Notes: a model not told the origin generated them from the letters alone. A stretch of 64,000 bases of DNA from Alteromonas macleodii ATCC 27126 (GCF_000172635.2 NC_018632.1:310001-374000), one strand, 5' to 3'; shown: positions 51,117 to 61,022, numbered from the stretch's first letter. Program-made: numbers and translations.

Positions 51117-52364
51117 ATGGAAATCACTTTTGAACTTGGGTATGCGCTAGATACCTTTTATTTTCTAATCTGCGGTGCACTGGTTATGTGGATGGCTGCA
51201 GGTTTTGCGATGCTTGAAGCAGGTCTTGTTCGAGCGAAAAACACCACAGAAATTCTAACTAAAAACGTGGCGCTATTCGCTATCGCTTGCACTATGTACA
51301 TGATTTGCGGTTACGGCATTATGTACGGTGGCGGCGACTGGGGTCCATTCCTAAGCGGTATCATGGCTGATGGCGCAACAGGTGTCGCTGAAGAGCCAGC
51401 AACATATGCACCTTCTGCTGACTTCTTCTTCCAAGTAGTATTTGTTGCAACAGCAATGTCTATCGTATCTGGTGCGGTAGCTGAGCGTATGAAGCTTTGG
51501 GCATTCCTAGCGTTCGCAGTTGTTATGACGGGCTTCATCTACCCAATGGAAGGTGCTTGGACATGGGGCGGCGAAGCAGTATTCGGTATGTATACGCTTG
51601 GCGACCTTGGTTTCTCTGACTTTGCAGGTTCAGGTATTGTTCACATGGCTGGTGCAGCTGCTGCTCTTGCTGGTGTTCTTGTGCTTGGTGCTCGTAAGGG
51701 TAAATACACCGCTGACGGTAAAGTAAACGCGATTCCAGGTGCAAACTTACCGCTTGCAACTTTAGGTACATTTATCCTGTGGATGGGTTGGTTTGGCTTC
51801 AACGGCGGTTCAGTACTGGCTACTGCAACTGTTGAAAGTGCAAACTCAGTAGCGATTGTATTTATGAACACAAATGCTGCAGCTGCTGGTGGTGCAATTG
51901 CTGCACTTATCGTAGCACGCATTCTATTCGGTAAAGCTGACCTAACTATGGTACTTAACGGTGCACTAGCCGGTCTTGTGGCTATTACAGCAGAGCCTTC
52001 AACACCTACACCATTACAAGCTACTTTGTTCGGCGGCCTTGGTGGTATTTTAGTAGTGCTTAGCATTGTTGCACTAGACAAGCTTAAGATTGACGATCCA
52101 GTGGGCGCAATTTCAGTTCACGGCGTGGTAGGTCTTCTAGGTCTTATCCTTGTACCTTTCACTAACGATGGTTCAAGCATCTCTGGTCAGCTAATTGGTG
52201 CAGCGACTATCTTTGTATGGGTATTCGTAGTGAGCCTAGTGGTATGGCTAGTGATTAAAGCGGTTATGGGTGTACGTGTGAGCGAAGAAGAAGAATTCGA
52301 CGGCGTAGACATGAGCGAATGTGGCCTGGAAGCATACCCAGACTTCACAAGCAGCCGTTCGTAA
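51117..52364 (+). CDS. amtB: ammonium transporter AmtB
   Basis: A 415-residue Amt/Mep channel with about eleven membrane spans. It carries AGFAMLEAGLVRAKN, the DFAGSGIVHMAGAAAALAG segment with the conserved aspartate region and first pore histidine, and ISVHGVVGLLG with the second pore histidine. The N-terminus has no obvious cleaved signal peptide as in E. coli AmtB. The short acidic C-terminus is the part that GlnK contacts. It forms an operon with glnK and ends at a strong terminator. Confidence 0.95.
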   Translation: MEITFELGYALDTFYFLICGALVMWMAAGFAMLEAGLVRAKNTTEILTKNVALFAIACTMYMICGYGIMYGGGDWGPFLSGIMADGATGVAEEPATYAPSADFFFQVVFVATAMSIVSGAVAERMKLWAFLAFAVVMTGFIYPMEGAWTWGGEAVFGMYTLGDLGFSDFAGSGIVHMAGAAAALAGVLVLGARKGKYTADGKVNAIPGANLPLATLGTFILWMGWFGFNGGSVLATATVESANSVAIVFMNTNAAAAGGAIAALIVARILFGKADLTMVLNGALAGLVAITAEPSTPTPLQATLFGGLGGILVVLSIVALDKLKIDDPVGAISVHGVVGLLGLILVPFTNDGSSISGQLIGAATIFVWVFVVSLVVWLVIKAVMGVRVSEEEEFDGVDMSECGLEAYPDFTSSRS

Positions 52365-52421
52365 GAGAGTCTCGATTAGGCAACGAAACAACAATAACAA
52401 TAATGCCTTATTACTTCGTTT

Positions 52422-52447
52422 AAGCCCCGCTAATGCGGGGCTTTTTT
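52422..52447 (+). terminator. terminator after amtB
   Basis: Stem AAGCCCCGC/GCGGGGCTT with loop TAAT and a T6 run on the plus strand. Confidence 0.92.
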
Positions 52448-52585
52448 CGTTTCATGCAATGTGTTTTAAGACCATTATTGAGCTTAGGAAAAGAGCCTAG
52501 GCGTAATGTGACAATAACGCTACACTATGAATCGATAAACTAACGCTAGATTTATTATCGGCAACGTTTTAGTAAAAGGACGGTT

Positions 52586-54277
52586 ATGACTGCAAGTGTG
52601 CGACTTCTACCTTTGATACTGGCTTTCTTTAGTATCAGCTGTTTGGGCTATGACAGAATAACGGGCCAACCCTTTGCAAGTCGCTCAGAAGTTATTGCAA
52701 AGAACGGCATGGCAGCAACAAGCCAACCATTAGCTACGCAAGTGGCATTGGATATTTTAAAACAAGGCGGCAGTGCAGTTGATGCAGCTATTGCAGCCAA
52801 TGCCATGTTAGGTTTAGTTGAGCCTACAGGCAGCGGTATTGGCGGCGACCTATTTGCCATTGTGTGGGATGCAAAAGAAGAAAAGCTAGTCGGCTTAAAC
52901 GCTTCTGGCCGTTCACCCAGACAGTTAACCAAAGCGGTGTTTGCCGAGCGTGGCTTGCATCAAATTCCAAAATTTGGTCCGCTACCCGTTTCTGTCCCTG
53001 GCGCTGTAGATGGCTGGTTTGCACTACACGAAAAATTTGGCAAGCTGCCCATGTCTGCGCTGCTTACCCCATCTATCAAATATGCCCGTGAGGGGTTTCC
53101 TGTTTCAGAAGTCATTGCCTATTACTGGCAGATGAATCAAGAGCGAATAGGTCATTATGACGGCTTCGCAGAGACTTTTCTTATCGACGGGAAAGTACCG
53201 CAAAAAGGCGATGTTTTTAAAAACCCTGGCTTAGCCGTGACCTATGAAAAGATTGCAACAGGCGGGCGAGATGCTTTTTATAAGGGCGATATCGCACGCA
53301 CTATCGATGCTTACATGAAGTCTCAAGGCGGCTTTTTGTCATACCAGGATTTGTCGTCACATACCTCGGAGTGGGTAGAGCCCGTCTCTGCTAACTATCG
53401 CGGGTATGATGTGTGGGAACTTCCGCCCAACGGACAAGGCATAGCGGCACTACAGATTCTCAATGTGCTTGAGCACTATGATATCGAAGGAATGGGGTTT
53501 AACTCAGCAGACTACATCCATACCTTTGTTGAAGCCAAGAAGCTCGCCTTCGAAGATCGCGCTAAGTTCTATGCAGATCCAGACTTCAATGATATTCCTG
53601 TCGACTGGTTAATTTCGAAAGAGTATGCCGCTAAGCGCCAGAAGCTCATAGATAATGAACGCGCAGCGAATCGCGTTGATGCGGGTATTTATGAAGGGGA
53701 TACCATTTATCTGACCGTTGCTGATAAAGAGGGCAATATGGTGTCCTTAATTCAAAGTAACTACCGCGGAATGGGCTCAGGCATGACACCTCCAGGGCTA
53801 GGTTTTATTCTTCAAAATAGAGGTGAGATGTTTACGCTTGAAGAAGGGCACTTTAATGAATATCGCCCGGGAAAGCGTCCATTTCACACCATTATCCCGG
53901 CTTTTGTAACAAGAAACGGTAAGCCAGTGATGAGCTTTGGCGTGATGGGCGGTGGAACTCAGCCTCAAATGCATGCGCAAATTATTGTAAACATTCTCGA
54001 CTTCGGAATGAATTTGCAGGAAGCGGGGGATGCTCCACGCATACTGCACAGTGGGTCGAGTAGCCCAACGGGAGCGTTGATGACTGATGGTGGCTATGTG
54101 AGCTTAGAATCGGGGTTCAGTGAAACCGTTCAGCGAGAACTCATGGAGCGGGGGCATAAGCTTCAACGCGTGGTAGGCGCGTTCGGTGGCTATCAGGCCA
54201 TCGCTTGGGACGAGCAGAAAGGTGTCTATTTTGGCGCTTCAGAAACGCGAAAAGATGGACAAGCCGCGGGCTATTAA
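52586..54277 (+). CDS. ggt: gamma-glutamyltransferase
   Basis: A 563-residue exported gamma-glutamyltranspeptidase that self-cleaves to two subunits and transfers or hydrolyses gamma-glutamyl groups of glutathione and related peptides. The signal is TASVRLLPLILAFFSISCLG. Conserved parts are GGSAVDAAIAANAMLGLVEP and TGSGIGGDLFAIVW. The predicted nucleophile is Thr373 in YEGDTIYLTVADKEGNMVSL; most relatives have two threonines here (D/Q-T-T-H), and this one has T-I-Y. The FGVMGGGTQPQMHAQII segment near the C-terminus is typical. It is monocistronic, after the amtB terminator. Confidence 0.92.
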   Translation: MTASVRLLPLILAFFSISCLGYDRITGQPFASRSEVIAKNGMAATSQPLATQVALDILKQGGSAVDAAIAANAMLGLVEPTGSGIGGDLFAIVWDAKEEKLVGLNASGRSPRQLTKAVFAERGLHQIPKFGPLPVSVPGAVDGWFALHEKFGKLPMSALLTPSIKYAREGFPVSEVIAYYWQMNQERIGHYDGFAETFLIDGKVPQKGDVFKNPGLAVTYEKIATGGRDAFYKGDIARTIDAYMKSQGGFLSYQDLSSHTSEWVEPVSANYRGYDVWELPPNGQGIAALQILNVLEHYDIEGMGFNSADYIHTFVEAKKLAFEDRAKFYADPDFNDIPVDWLISKEYAAKRQKLIDNERAANRVDAGIYEGDTIYLTVADKEGNMVSLIQSNYRGMGSGMTPPGLGFILQNRGEMFTLEEGHFNEYRPGKRPFHTIIPAFVTRNGKPVMSFGVMGGGTQPQMHAQIIVNILDFGMNLQEAGDAPRILHSGSSSPTGALMTDGGYVSLESGFSETVQRELMERGHKLQRVVGAFGGYQAIAWDEQKGVYFGASETRKDGQAAGY

Positions 54278-54460
54278 GCACACTAGTGTAAATAATAGGC
54301 GGCGGAGTTAATTTGTTCCCCGTTTGCTGCTTCGCTTTAAAGGGTTTCAAAGTTTGAAGCAGCCGCTACACTTTACGATAAGGTTCGCACAACAAAGCGC
54401 GGCGAATGATCGCCAGCAGCGAAACGTCAGAACAAGGCGTTAATAACAACAAGAGCGGCA

Positions 54461-55387
54461 ATGACACAACCACAAAAAGGCCTCTGCGCTGAGCCAAATT
54501 TACATGCACAGTATTTATTACTGAACGTCATTGATGACGATAGCCAAGCCGTACGCGCCAAACTATCTCGCGTGCTGGATATATTCGAGCATTTTGAGAA
54601 TGAGCACTACGAAGCCATGGTAACCGGCGTTGTCGCTATTGGCACCGGTTACTGGGCTGAGGTATACCCCGGTTTGATACCTGTTGAGCTTGCCCCTTTT
54701 CCTGATATGCAGTGTGATGATAGAAGTGCCCCCACCATGCCTTGCGATCTCTTCATTCAAATTCGCGCTGATAGGCTGGATATTTGCCATGCGGTTGGCA
54801 TTGAAGTGATGGATTTGTTGCGTATTCATGTAGAACTGGTGGAGCAGATAAGAGGGTTTAGGTACTTAGATGGCCGTGACCTCAATGGTTTTCTCTATGG
54901 CGCAGACAATCCACGTGGAATGAAGCGCAGACAAGTCGGGATTATTGGCGAAGATGATCCTGATTTTAGCGGTGGCAGCTATGTTCACATACAACGCTAT
55001 CGCCATGATTTAAGGCGCTGGAATAGTCTTTCAAGCCGTCAGCAAGAACAAGTGATGGGCACCACGCAAGAACACAATTTGGTAAGTAGCGAACAGTCTG
55101 AGTCTTCGCATTGTGTTAGGGCAAGCACTGTTGCGCCCGATGGCGACGAACCAAGGCTAATTAAGCAAGGCATGCCATACGGTGATATGGCCTCTCAAGG
55201 TTTATTCTTCGTAAGCTGTAGTGCCAGTGCGCGGCCATTTAAACAGATGCTCCACAGCCAAATATACGGCAACGGTGAAGGCGATTATGACAGATGGCTG
55301 GACTTTACCAGTGCTGAAACAGGTGCTGCGTTTTTCGCGCCATCCATTAATTTCATTCGCCAGCAGGCTAAGTTATCTGAGTCCTAA
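54461..55387 (+). CDS. DyP-type peroxidase (YfeX-like) with altered GXXDG motif
   Basis: A 308-residue DyP-family heme peroxidase similar in layout to E. coli YfeX. Conserved segments are RYLDGRDLNGF, DNPRGMKRRQV, SYVHIQRYRHDLRRWNSLSS and YDRWLDFTSAETGAAFF, and the proximal heme histidine is His217 in SSHCVRAS. The signature GXXDG reads GFLYG, so the conserved acid that helps cleave peroxide is Tyr146 (TAT). One base change from GAT would account for it. There is no Tat signal, so it is cytoplasmic. The enzyme may have altered or no peroxidase activity. The next gene is convergent. Confidence 0.85.
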   Translation: MTQPQKGLCAEPNLHAQYLLLNVIDDDSQAVRAKLSRVLDIFEHFENEHYEAMVTGVVAIGTGYWAEVYPGLIPVELAPFPDMQCDDRSAPTMPCDLFIQIRADRLDICHAVGIEVMDLLRIHVELVEQIRGFRYLDGRDLNGFLYGADNPRGMKRRQVGIIGEDDPDFSGGSYVHIQRYRHDLRRWNSLSSRQQEQVMGTTQEHNLVSSEQSESSHCVRASTVAPDGDEPRLIKQGMPYGDMASQGLFFVSCSASARPFKQMLHSQIYGNGEGDYDRWLDFTSAETGAAFFAPSINFIRQQAKLSES

Positions 55388-55415
55388 ATTTAACCGTCGC
55401 TTATGGCCATTGGGA

Positions 55416-56489
55416 TTAGTAGACTAGCGCACCATCCCAATCTTCCTTAAAATCGACGCTTCTGTAAATTCGACAAACATCTATGTGATGATGCGCTAGC
55501 GAGTCGTTTGGGCTCATAGCGACAGCGGTCTCAAAAAAAGAAATGGCCTCGTCCCACTGCTGATTTATACGGCATGCGATACCTGCGGCAATCTTGGTCT
55601 GAACCGCCAACTTCTTTTCCTGCTCACTCTCTGAAAGGTGGCTTAACACCTCGTATATTTCAATTGGCGCTTTTCGTCCTTTCACTCTTACCCAGTCAAG
55701 CAAGCGGGTTTTAATTGGGAAGCCAGACCCTATGGTCTGAAGAACTTGGGCACTTACGATAATATCCGCCTCGTATTTGGGGGTTAAAGCTTCTAAGCGA
55801 GAAGCAATGTTTACGCTATCGCCAATGACGGTGGTATCCATCCTATCTTCTGAACCTACCGTACCCATAATAACAGGGCCAAAGTGGATACCTATTCCCA
55901 TATTAATTGGTTCGTAGTTACTGTTCTTTCTATGGCCGTTATATATTGTCAGCGCTTTGCGTAAGTCGAGCGCAGCATTAACCGCATCCATAGCTTTTTG
56001 TTGTGAAGATCCTTCGCGATGATCGAACAGCGCCATAATGGCGTCGCCCATGAACTTATCAATAAAACCGTGGTTTTGATGAATAGGATCGTTCATTCTG
56101 GTGAAATAAGAATTAAGAAAGTTCATCAACTCTTGTGGCGTAATACGTTCAGAAAAGCCGGTAAAGCCTCTGATATCGCAAAACATAATCGCAACGTCGT
56201 TTTCTGCCGCATAGCCAAGACCCAGCGCGTCTACGTCAGAATTCGACATGTGCTCCACAAACTGCTTTGGAATGAATTTTTGAAAGGTTTGTGTAAGCCT
56301 TTGGGCCTCATCGGCAGCTGTGTGAAAGTGCGTTTCATCGTCGTTTTTTGCGACAGTGGTGGAGACATGACGCCGACGTTTAAATTGGCTAGCTCTGTAT
56401 GCAAACCGACGGCTGCGCCTTACGTGCAAAGTTGTGATAGCGACACTGTAGAGAAAAAGTGCGCAAATAGCGCCAAACTGCCAATCCAT
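55416..56489 (-). CDS. class III adenylate/guanylate cyclase with TPR tail
   Basis: A 357-residue cyclase. One N-terminal TM (FGAICALFLYSVAITTLHV) and a basic linker lead to the catalytic domain (~75-270): MFCDIRGFTGFSERITPQEL with the metal aspartate, DKFMGDAIMALFDH with the second aspartate, and TTVIGDSVNIASRLEALTP with the transition-state Asn and Arg. The last ~60 residues contain a TPR-like repeat (DEAISFFETAVAMSPNDSLA). The lysine and aspartate positions favour ATP over GTP, but this is inference. The frame begins at a GTG at 56501; the ATG at 56489 is preferred. Confidence 0.88.
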   Translation of the reverse strand: MDWQFGAICALFLYSVAITTLHVRRSRRFAYRASQFKRRRHVSTTVAKNDDETHFHTAADEAQRLTQTFQKFIPKQFVEHMSNSDVDALGLGYAAENDVAIMFCDIRGFTGFSERITPQELMNFLNSYFTRMNDPIHQNHGFIDKFMGDAIMALFDHREGSSQQKAMDAVNAALDLRKALTIYNGHRKNSNYEPINMGIGIHFGPVIMGTVGSEDRMDTTVIGDSVNIASRLEALTPKYEADIIVSAQVLQTIGSGFPIKTRLLDWVRVKGRKAPIEIYEVLSHLSESEQEKKLAVQTKIAAGIACRINQQWDEAISFFETAVAMSPNDSLAHHHIDVCRIYRSVDFKEDWDGALVY

Positions 56490-56588
56490 TGATAACACCA
56501 CACCTATAAACTGCTTTTAAATGAAGGCTAATAATCTAGCCCGCGAGGAATTCAAGCGTTACGTATGAGAGAAGCAATGAAGAAGAGG

Positions 56589-56620
56589 CACTAATACGCC
56601 ACGGTGGGCGTATTAGTGCA
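56589..56620 (-). terminator. hairpin after hemL
   Basis: A perfect 13-bp stem GCACTAATACGCC/GGCGTATTAGTGC with a six-base loop, 25 bp past the hemL stop. The minus-strand tail CTCTTCTTC is pyrimidine-rich but not a T-run. Confidence 0.6.
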
Positions 56621-56643
56621 AAAATTACCAGAAAGGAATTAAC

Positions 56644-57924
56644 TTAAAGCGTTGAGAACACTTTATCTGCTGCAGCAAGGGTTTGCTCAATGACTGCAGC
56701 GTCATGCGCTTTAGAAACAAAGCCCGCTTCATAAGATGCAGGTGCTAAGTAAACGCCTTGCTCTAGCATACCGTGATAGAACTTGTTGAATTGCTCGGTA
56801 TTACAGTTAATTGCTTGCTTGTAGTTCGTGACTTTCTCTACGTCAGTAAAGAATATCCCAAACATACTGCCGGCAATATTAGTAGTTAGACTAATATTGT
56901 GTTTGTCAGCAAGGGCTTGGAAACCATCTACTAGCGTTTGCGTATTTTCGAAAATTGAATCGTAAAGTCCAGGCTGTTTTATCTGTGTTAACGCAGCAAG
57001 ACCCGCAGCCATAGCTACTGGGTTACCAGAAAGCGTACCCGCCTGGTAAATTGGCCCTGTCGGTGCTATGTGAGTAATAATGTCACGACGGCCACCAAAA
57101 CAGCCCACTGGCATGCCGCCGCCAATGACTTTACCCAAGCAAGTCAGGTCTGGTTTGATGTTATAACGCTCTTGCGCCCCGCCGCGAGATACGCGGAAGC
57201 CTGTCATTACTTCATCAAAAATCAATACGCTGCCATATTGGTCGCAAATAGCGCGAAGTCCTTCAAGGAAGCCTTCCACAGGAGGGATACAGTTCATGTT
57301 ACCTGCGACAGGTTCAACGATAATGCACGCAATATCATCGCCATGGGCTTCGAAGATTTCTTTTACGCTGTCTAGGTTGTTGTATTCAACGGTAAGCGTA
57401 TGCTCAGCAACATTTGCTGGAACACCTGGTGAACTTGGTACACCAAGGGTTAGCGCCCCTGAGCCCGCTTTCACTAGCAGTGAGTCGGCGTGCCCGTGAT
57501 AGCAGCCTTCAAACTTAACAATTTTGTTTCTGCTCGTGTAGCCGCGAGCCAGGCGAATAGCTGACATGGTGGCCTCTGTACCAGAGTTCACCATGCGTAC
57601 CATTTCCATAGATGGAACCAGTTCGCTAACCAACTCAGCCATGATCACTTCAGCTTCGGTAGGTGCACCGAAAGACAGTCCGTTATACGACGCTTCAATA
57701 ACCGCTTCGCGAATTTGGGCGTTATTGTGACCTAGAACCATAGGGCCCCAAGACTGAATATAGTCAATATATTGCTTACCATCCGCATCCCACATGTACG
57801 CGCCATCAGCTTTCGTGATGAAGCGAGGTGTACCGCCTACCGCTTTAAAAGCGCGAACGGGTGAATTTACGCCACCAGGAATGGTTTTTTGGGCGCGGGT
57901 AAATAGGGCTTCAGATTTTTGCAT
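56644..57924 (-). CDS. hemL: glutamate-1-semialdehyde 2,1-aminomutase
   Basis: A 426-residue PLP enzyme that converts glutamate-1-semialdehyde to 5-aminolevulinate in C5 heme synthesis. The frame extends to a GTG at 57963, but the ATG at 57924 gives the family start [20 protein letters not shown]. The PLP lysine is near residue 265 in [29 protein letters not shown] and [17 protein letters not shown] are intact. It starts four bases after the pyrB stop, so the two are an operon, a pairing that is not usual. Confidence 0.95.
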   Translation of the reverse strand: MQKSEALFTRAQKTIPGGVNSPVRAFKAVGGTPRFITKADGAYMWDADGKQYIDYIQSWGPMVLGHNNAQIREAVIEASYNGLSFGAPTEAEVIMAELVSELVPSMEMVRMVNSGTEATMSAIRLARGYTSRNKIVKFEGCYHGHADSLLVKAGSGALTLGVPSSPGVPANVAEHTLTVEYNNLDSVKEIFEAHGDDIACIIVEPVAGNMNCIPPVEGFLEGLRAICDQYGSVLIFDEVMTGFRVSRGGAQERYNIKPDLTCLGKVIGGGMPVGCFGGRRDIITHIAPTGPIYQAGTLSGNPVAMAAGLAALTQIKQPGLYDSIFENTQTLVDGFQALADKHNISLTTNIAGSMFGIFFTDVEKVTNYKQAINCNTEQFNKFYHGMLEQGVYLAPASYEAGFVSKAHDAAVIEQTLAAADKVFSTL

Positions 57925-57928
57925 GTAA

Positions 57929-58942
57929 TTACTTACTCTTATTGCTGTACCAAACAACGTCACGCTCGTACTTAGTGAGAAGGTTTTCTACACCCAGAGT
58001 AAGCGCAAACAATGCCATTCTGACAAGTACACCATTGTCGGTTTGTCTAAAAATGGCGAGGTTTGGATTGAGGTTTAGATCGTTATCTAATTCGTTGGCT
58101 TCCATACGTGAATCTCGTGGAAGTGGATGCATGATAACGGTCTTCGACTGAAAGTGTTTCGTGTAAATCGACTGATTAAGGCGGAACTTACCTCGGTATT
58201 TGTTGGCTTCTTCCTGAGAAGGAAAGCGCTCTTCCTGAATGCGTGTTTGATAGCATATGTCCGCATCCATATTCCCTTCAAGGGTATCGGTAATCGTAAG
58301 CTGGTGCCCCGCATTTTCGATGGCGTCTATGATGGGCTGAGGCATGGCCAGCTCTTTTGGCGAAATGAGCGTAAAGCGAATGTTTTTAAACAAACATAAC
58401 AAGCGAGATAAAGAGTGCACTGTTCGGCCGTAACGCAAATCACCAATCATGGCGATGTGTAAGCCGTCAATGCCGTGGCCATTGTATTCCAGTTCACGTT
58501 TAATCGTGAACAAGTCCAACAGTGCTTGGGTTGGGTGTTCGTTTGCACCATCACCACCGTTGATAACAGGTACACGACTACCTTCGGCAAATTCTGCCAC
58601 TGAACCCGCCGCAGGATGTCGCATTGCAATAATGTCGGAATAGCCGCTCAGCACACGGGCTGTGTCGTACAATGACTCACCTTTTGCCAGCGCAGAGCTC
58701 GACATGCCGGTGGTTTCTCTAACTTCACCACCTAAAAGGTTGAATGCGGTACCAAAGCTAACTCGCGTACGAGTACTTGGCTCAAAGAAAAGGTTACCGA
58801 GAATGGCGCCATCTAGCACGGTTGTGCGCTTTTGTCGTTTGGCATAGGGTTGCATGGAATTGGCAACTGAGAACACTTTCTCAATGGCCTCGCGATCGAA
58901 TTGATTAACCGAAAGAATGTGGTTACCGGTAAAGTCAGACAT
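57929..58942 (-). CDS. pyrB: aspartate carbamoyltransferase
   Basis: A 337-residue catalytic subunit of ATCase, the committed step of pyrimidine synthesis. The carbamoyl-phosphate loop [45 protein letters not shown] and [10 protein letters not shown] are all present. The start at 58942 ([10 protein letters not shown]) is preferred over a TTG at 58960 and an ATG at 58957 because GAGAAG precedes it. It is longer than the E. coli chain (311), with an extended C-terminus. No pyrI is adjacent, so the enzyme may lack the regulatory subunit. No obvious pyrimidine attenuator was found in the 160 bp upstream. Confidence 0.94.
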   Translation of the reverse strand: MSDFTGNHILSVNQFDREAIEKVFSVANSMQPYAKRQKRTTVLDGAILGNLFFEPSTRTRVSFGTAFNLLGGEVRETTGMSSSALAKGESLYDTARVLSGYSDIIAMRHPAAGSVAEFAEGSRVPVINGGDGANEHPTQALLDLFTIKRELEYNGHGIDGLHIAMIGDLRYGRTVHSLSRLLCLFKNIRFTLISPKELAMPQPIIDAIENAGHQLTITDTLEGNMDADICYQTRIQEERFPSQEEANKYRGKFRLNQSIYTKHFQSKTVIMHPLPRDSRMEANELDNDLNLNPNLAIFRQTDNGVLVRMALFALTLGVENLLTKYERDVVWYSNKSK

Positions 58943-59105
58943 GCGCTTCTCAATCATCAACGAAAACGGCGCTAGTTTATAATACCGCTGGGGTTAAGTC
59001 ATTAGCGCAACGTTAATCTTGCCTTACGTTTTTCTCAGTTTGGCGTTTTATTGAAAAGAGCTTTCCACAAATCAAAACACAAGTGTGCGTGTGCGCATAT
59101 GTCGA

Positions 59106-59753
59106 CTAATTGCGTTGTTGAGTATAGTGGGTAAAGAGTAAAAGGATCTTTTCAGCCGCGCTATTTACGTGGGCTGTAATCGCTTCGTCTTGAAGCGGAG
59201 ACTGTATACCGCACAGCATCATGGTGTGATATTCCCCCTTAAGGAGGGCGCAATAATCTACCGCCAGCTGTTGGGCGATATCACGGCTTAAGCTACCTTC
59301 TCCGAACTTCTCTATGACATCACTCAATGTAGATAGGGAAGCTTCGGGGCCAGCCTGATAAAAAAGTGTTGCCACATGAGGGCTATTTACCGCTTCAGCT
59401 ATAATTACTCGAAAGATAGCAATGGCTTCAGGATCTTGTAATAGTCGCACAAACTGACAGCCAACTTTTCGTAAACATTCTAATAGTGAGAGTGAGCCTG
59501 AAGTGGCGTCGATAAGTTGCTGGGTGTCGAGTTGGTATGATCTGCATTTCGATGAGATTGCTGCTTTAAAGAGAGCATCTTTTCCTTCGAAATGAGAATA
59601 GACCGTTTGTTTAGACACACCTGAGGCTTTAGCCACAGTGTCCATAGATGTGTTGGCAAAGCCCTCTTTTAAGAACAGGCAAGACGCTGCATGCAATATA
59701 AGATGGTATTTCTCTTCGCTCTTAGGTCGGCCTTGCTTTCGAGTGGTAGCCAC
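59106..59753 (-). CDS. TetR-family repressor of the RND pump
   Basis: A TetR/AcrR regulator of about 215 residues. The DNA-binding domain is ASCLFLKEGFANTSMDTVAK followed by ASGVSKQTVYSHFEGKDALF. The C-terminal ligand domain is of the TetR_C_7 (AefR-like) kind. There is no ATG near the start. GTG codons at 59765 and 59753 are both possible; the second has a weak GTGAGA ribosome-binding site and is used here. It is divergent from an RND adaptor across about 130 bp that contain palindromes, so it most likely represses the pump and itself. Confidence 0.88.
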   Translation of the reverse strand: MATTRKQGRPKSEEKYHLILHAASCLFLKEGFANTSMDTVAKASGVSKQTVYSHFEGKDALFKAAISSKCRSYQLDTQQLIDATSGSLSLLECLRKVGCQFVRLLQDPEAIAIFRVIIAEAVNSPHVATLFYQAGPEASLSTLSDVIEKFGEGSLSRDIAQQLAVDYCALLKGEYHTMMLCGIQSPLQDEAITAHVNSAAEKILLLFTHYTQQRN

Positions 59754-59791
59754 GTTCGTTCTCACTGTATTAACGAATATTTAAATATCAA

Positions 59792-59819
59792 ACTGGACGG
59801 TCTAGTATTTATATACTAG
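59792..59819. promoter_or_regulatory. TetR-type operator (two overlapping palindromes)
   Basis: ACTGGACGGTCTAGT (59792-59806) is a near-perfect palindrome with an odd centre, and CTAGTATTTATATACTAG (59802-59819) is a perfect 7-bp inverted repeat with a 4-bp centre. They overlap by five bases and lie between the divergent TetR and RND genes. Confidence 0.7.
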
Positions 59820-59882
59820 CATAGCACAATAAGTATGCAAATATAGCCCAGAGCAAACGCTAAACTGGTTAAAGGAAATGTT

Positions 59883-61022
59883 ATGACTGCTGCAACGACG
59901 CCTTCTAAAAGTGGCAAACTCTCACTTATTATCGCTATTGCCGTTTTTACTGCAGCGTTGGTCATTCTTTTGATGACAGCAGGTCTTGGCAATGCGACAC
60001 AAACGCCAGAGGCAAGAGTTCCCGTTGCAGTGTCCACTGGAACAGTCAAAATTCAATCGGGCTTTGAAACTCCAATCAATGTTTTTGGGCTTATCGAATC
60101 CCCACGGGCCACTTCGCTTTCATTCGATATGGCAGGGCAAGTCAATACATTACTTGTTGAAGAGGGCGATGTAGTAAGCAAGGGAGATGTTCTAGCCCGT
60201 CAAGATATTCAGCGTCTCAATGCCAGAAAACGTGAGCTTCAAGCCTCACTTGAGCGTGCGAACGCCGACCTTGAACTTGCTAGAGTAAACAGCGAAAGAA
60301 CCACGTCGTTGGTTGAGAAAAAGCTAGAATCAGCGCAGCGACTAGACGAAGTAAAGGCAAGTCTCAATGTCGCTAAGGCCCAAGTTAGTGAAATGCAGGC
60401 CGCCCTTGAATCACTGAATGTAGAAATAGAAAAAACGACCCTTATTTCTCCCTTCGATGGCGTAGTCAATCGACGCTTTTTTGATGAAGGCAGTGTAGTT
60501 AGCGCTGGAACTCCCGTGTTTGGAATTACGGGCATAGAGAATTATCAGGCTCGTTTCGCGGTACCTGCCGATGTTGTGGATCAGTTTGACCTTAATGAGC
60601 CGGTGCTGGTTAGCGTCGGGGATATTGATGTGGCGGGAACTGTTACGCAACGCTTACCTGTTCGCAACGTGCAAACGCGAACCATTGATATTTTAGTGAC
60701 ATTAAATAGTAATGAGCGGGTACGCCCCGGTGACATGGCCATTTTGTCTGGATTTCGTTCTCACTCTGAGACAGGAAGTTGGCTGCCGGTTAACGCGCTA
60801 AGCAACGGCTTGCGCGGTTTGTGGCGTGTATTTGTTTTATCAAACGAGCAAAACGCCACCCTTGAAGCCCGTGTAGTGGAAGTTGTATATACCGACGGAA
60901 ACAACGCGTTTGTGCGCGGAGCGCTCAAAGATGGAGAGGTTTACGTAAGCGAAGGTACACACAAACTCGCACCTGGCCAAATGGTATCAATCCCCAGTCA
61001 ACATCAAGCTGGGGCACGCTAA
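59883..61022 (+). CDS. RND efflux periplasmic adaptor subunit
   Basis: A 379-residue membrane-fusion protein. An N-terminal TM or signal (LSLIIAIAVFTAALVILLMT) leads to the lipoyl half-motifs SFDMAGQVNTLLVEEGDVV and TLISPFDGVVNRRFFDEGSV, which flank a coiled-coil hairpin (~110-185; RELQASLERANADLELARVN). The beta-barrel and membrane-proximal domains follow. AAGGA precedes the ATG. The stop overlaps the pump start (TAATG). No outer-membrane channel gene is seen before the window ends. Confidence 0.92.
   Translation: MTAATTPSKSGKLSLIIAIAVFTAALVILLMTAGLGNATQTPEARVPVAVSTGTVKIQSGFETPINVFGLIESPRATSLSFDMAGQVNTLLVEEGDVVSKGDVLARQDIQRLNARKRELQASLERANADLELARVNSERTTSLVEKKLESAQRLDEVKASLNVAKAQVSEMQAALESLNVEIEKTTLISPFDGVVNRRFFDEGSVVSAGTPVFGITGIENYQARFAVPADVVDQFDLNEPVLVSVGDIDVAGTVTQRLPVRNVQTRTIDILVTLNSNERVRPGDMAILSGFRSHSETGSWLPVNALSNGLRGLWRVFVLSNEQNATLEARVVEVVYTDGNNAFVRGALKDGEVYVSEGTHKLAPGQMVSIPSQHQAGAR

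Noticed and set aside
54325..54364. Hairpin GCTGCTTC/GAAGCAGC between ggt and the DyP gene as a terminator
   Set aside because: The loop is long and no T-run follows; it may be chance.
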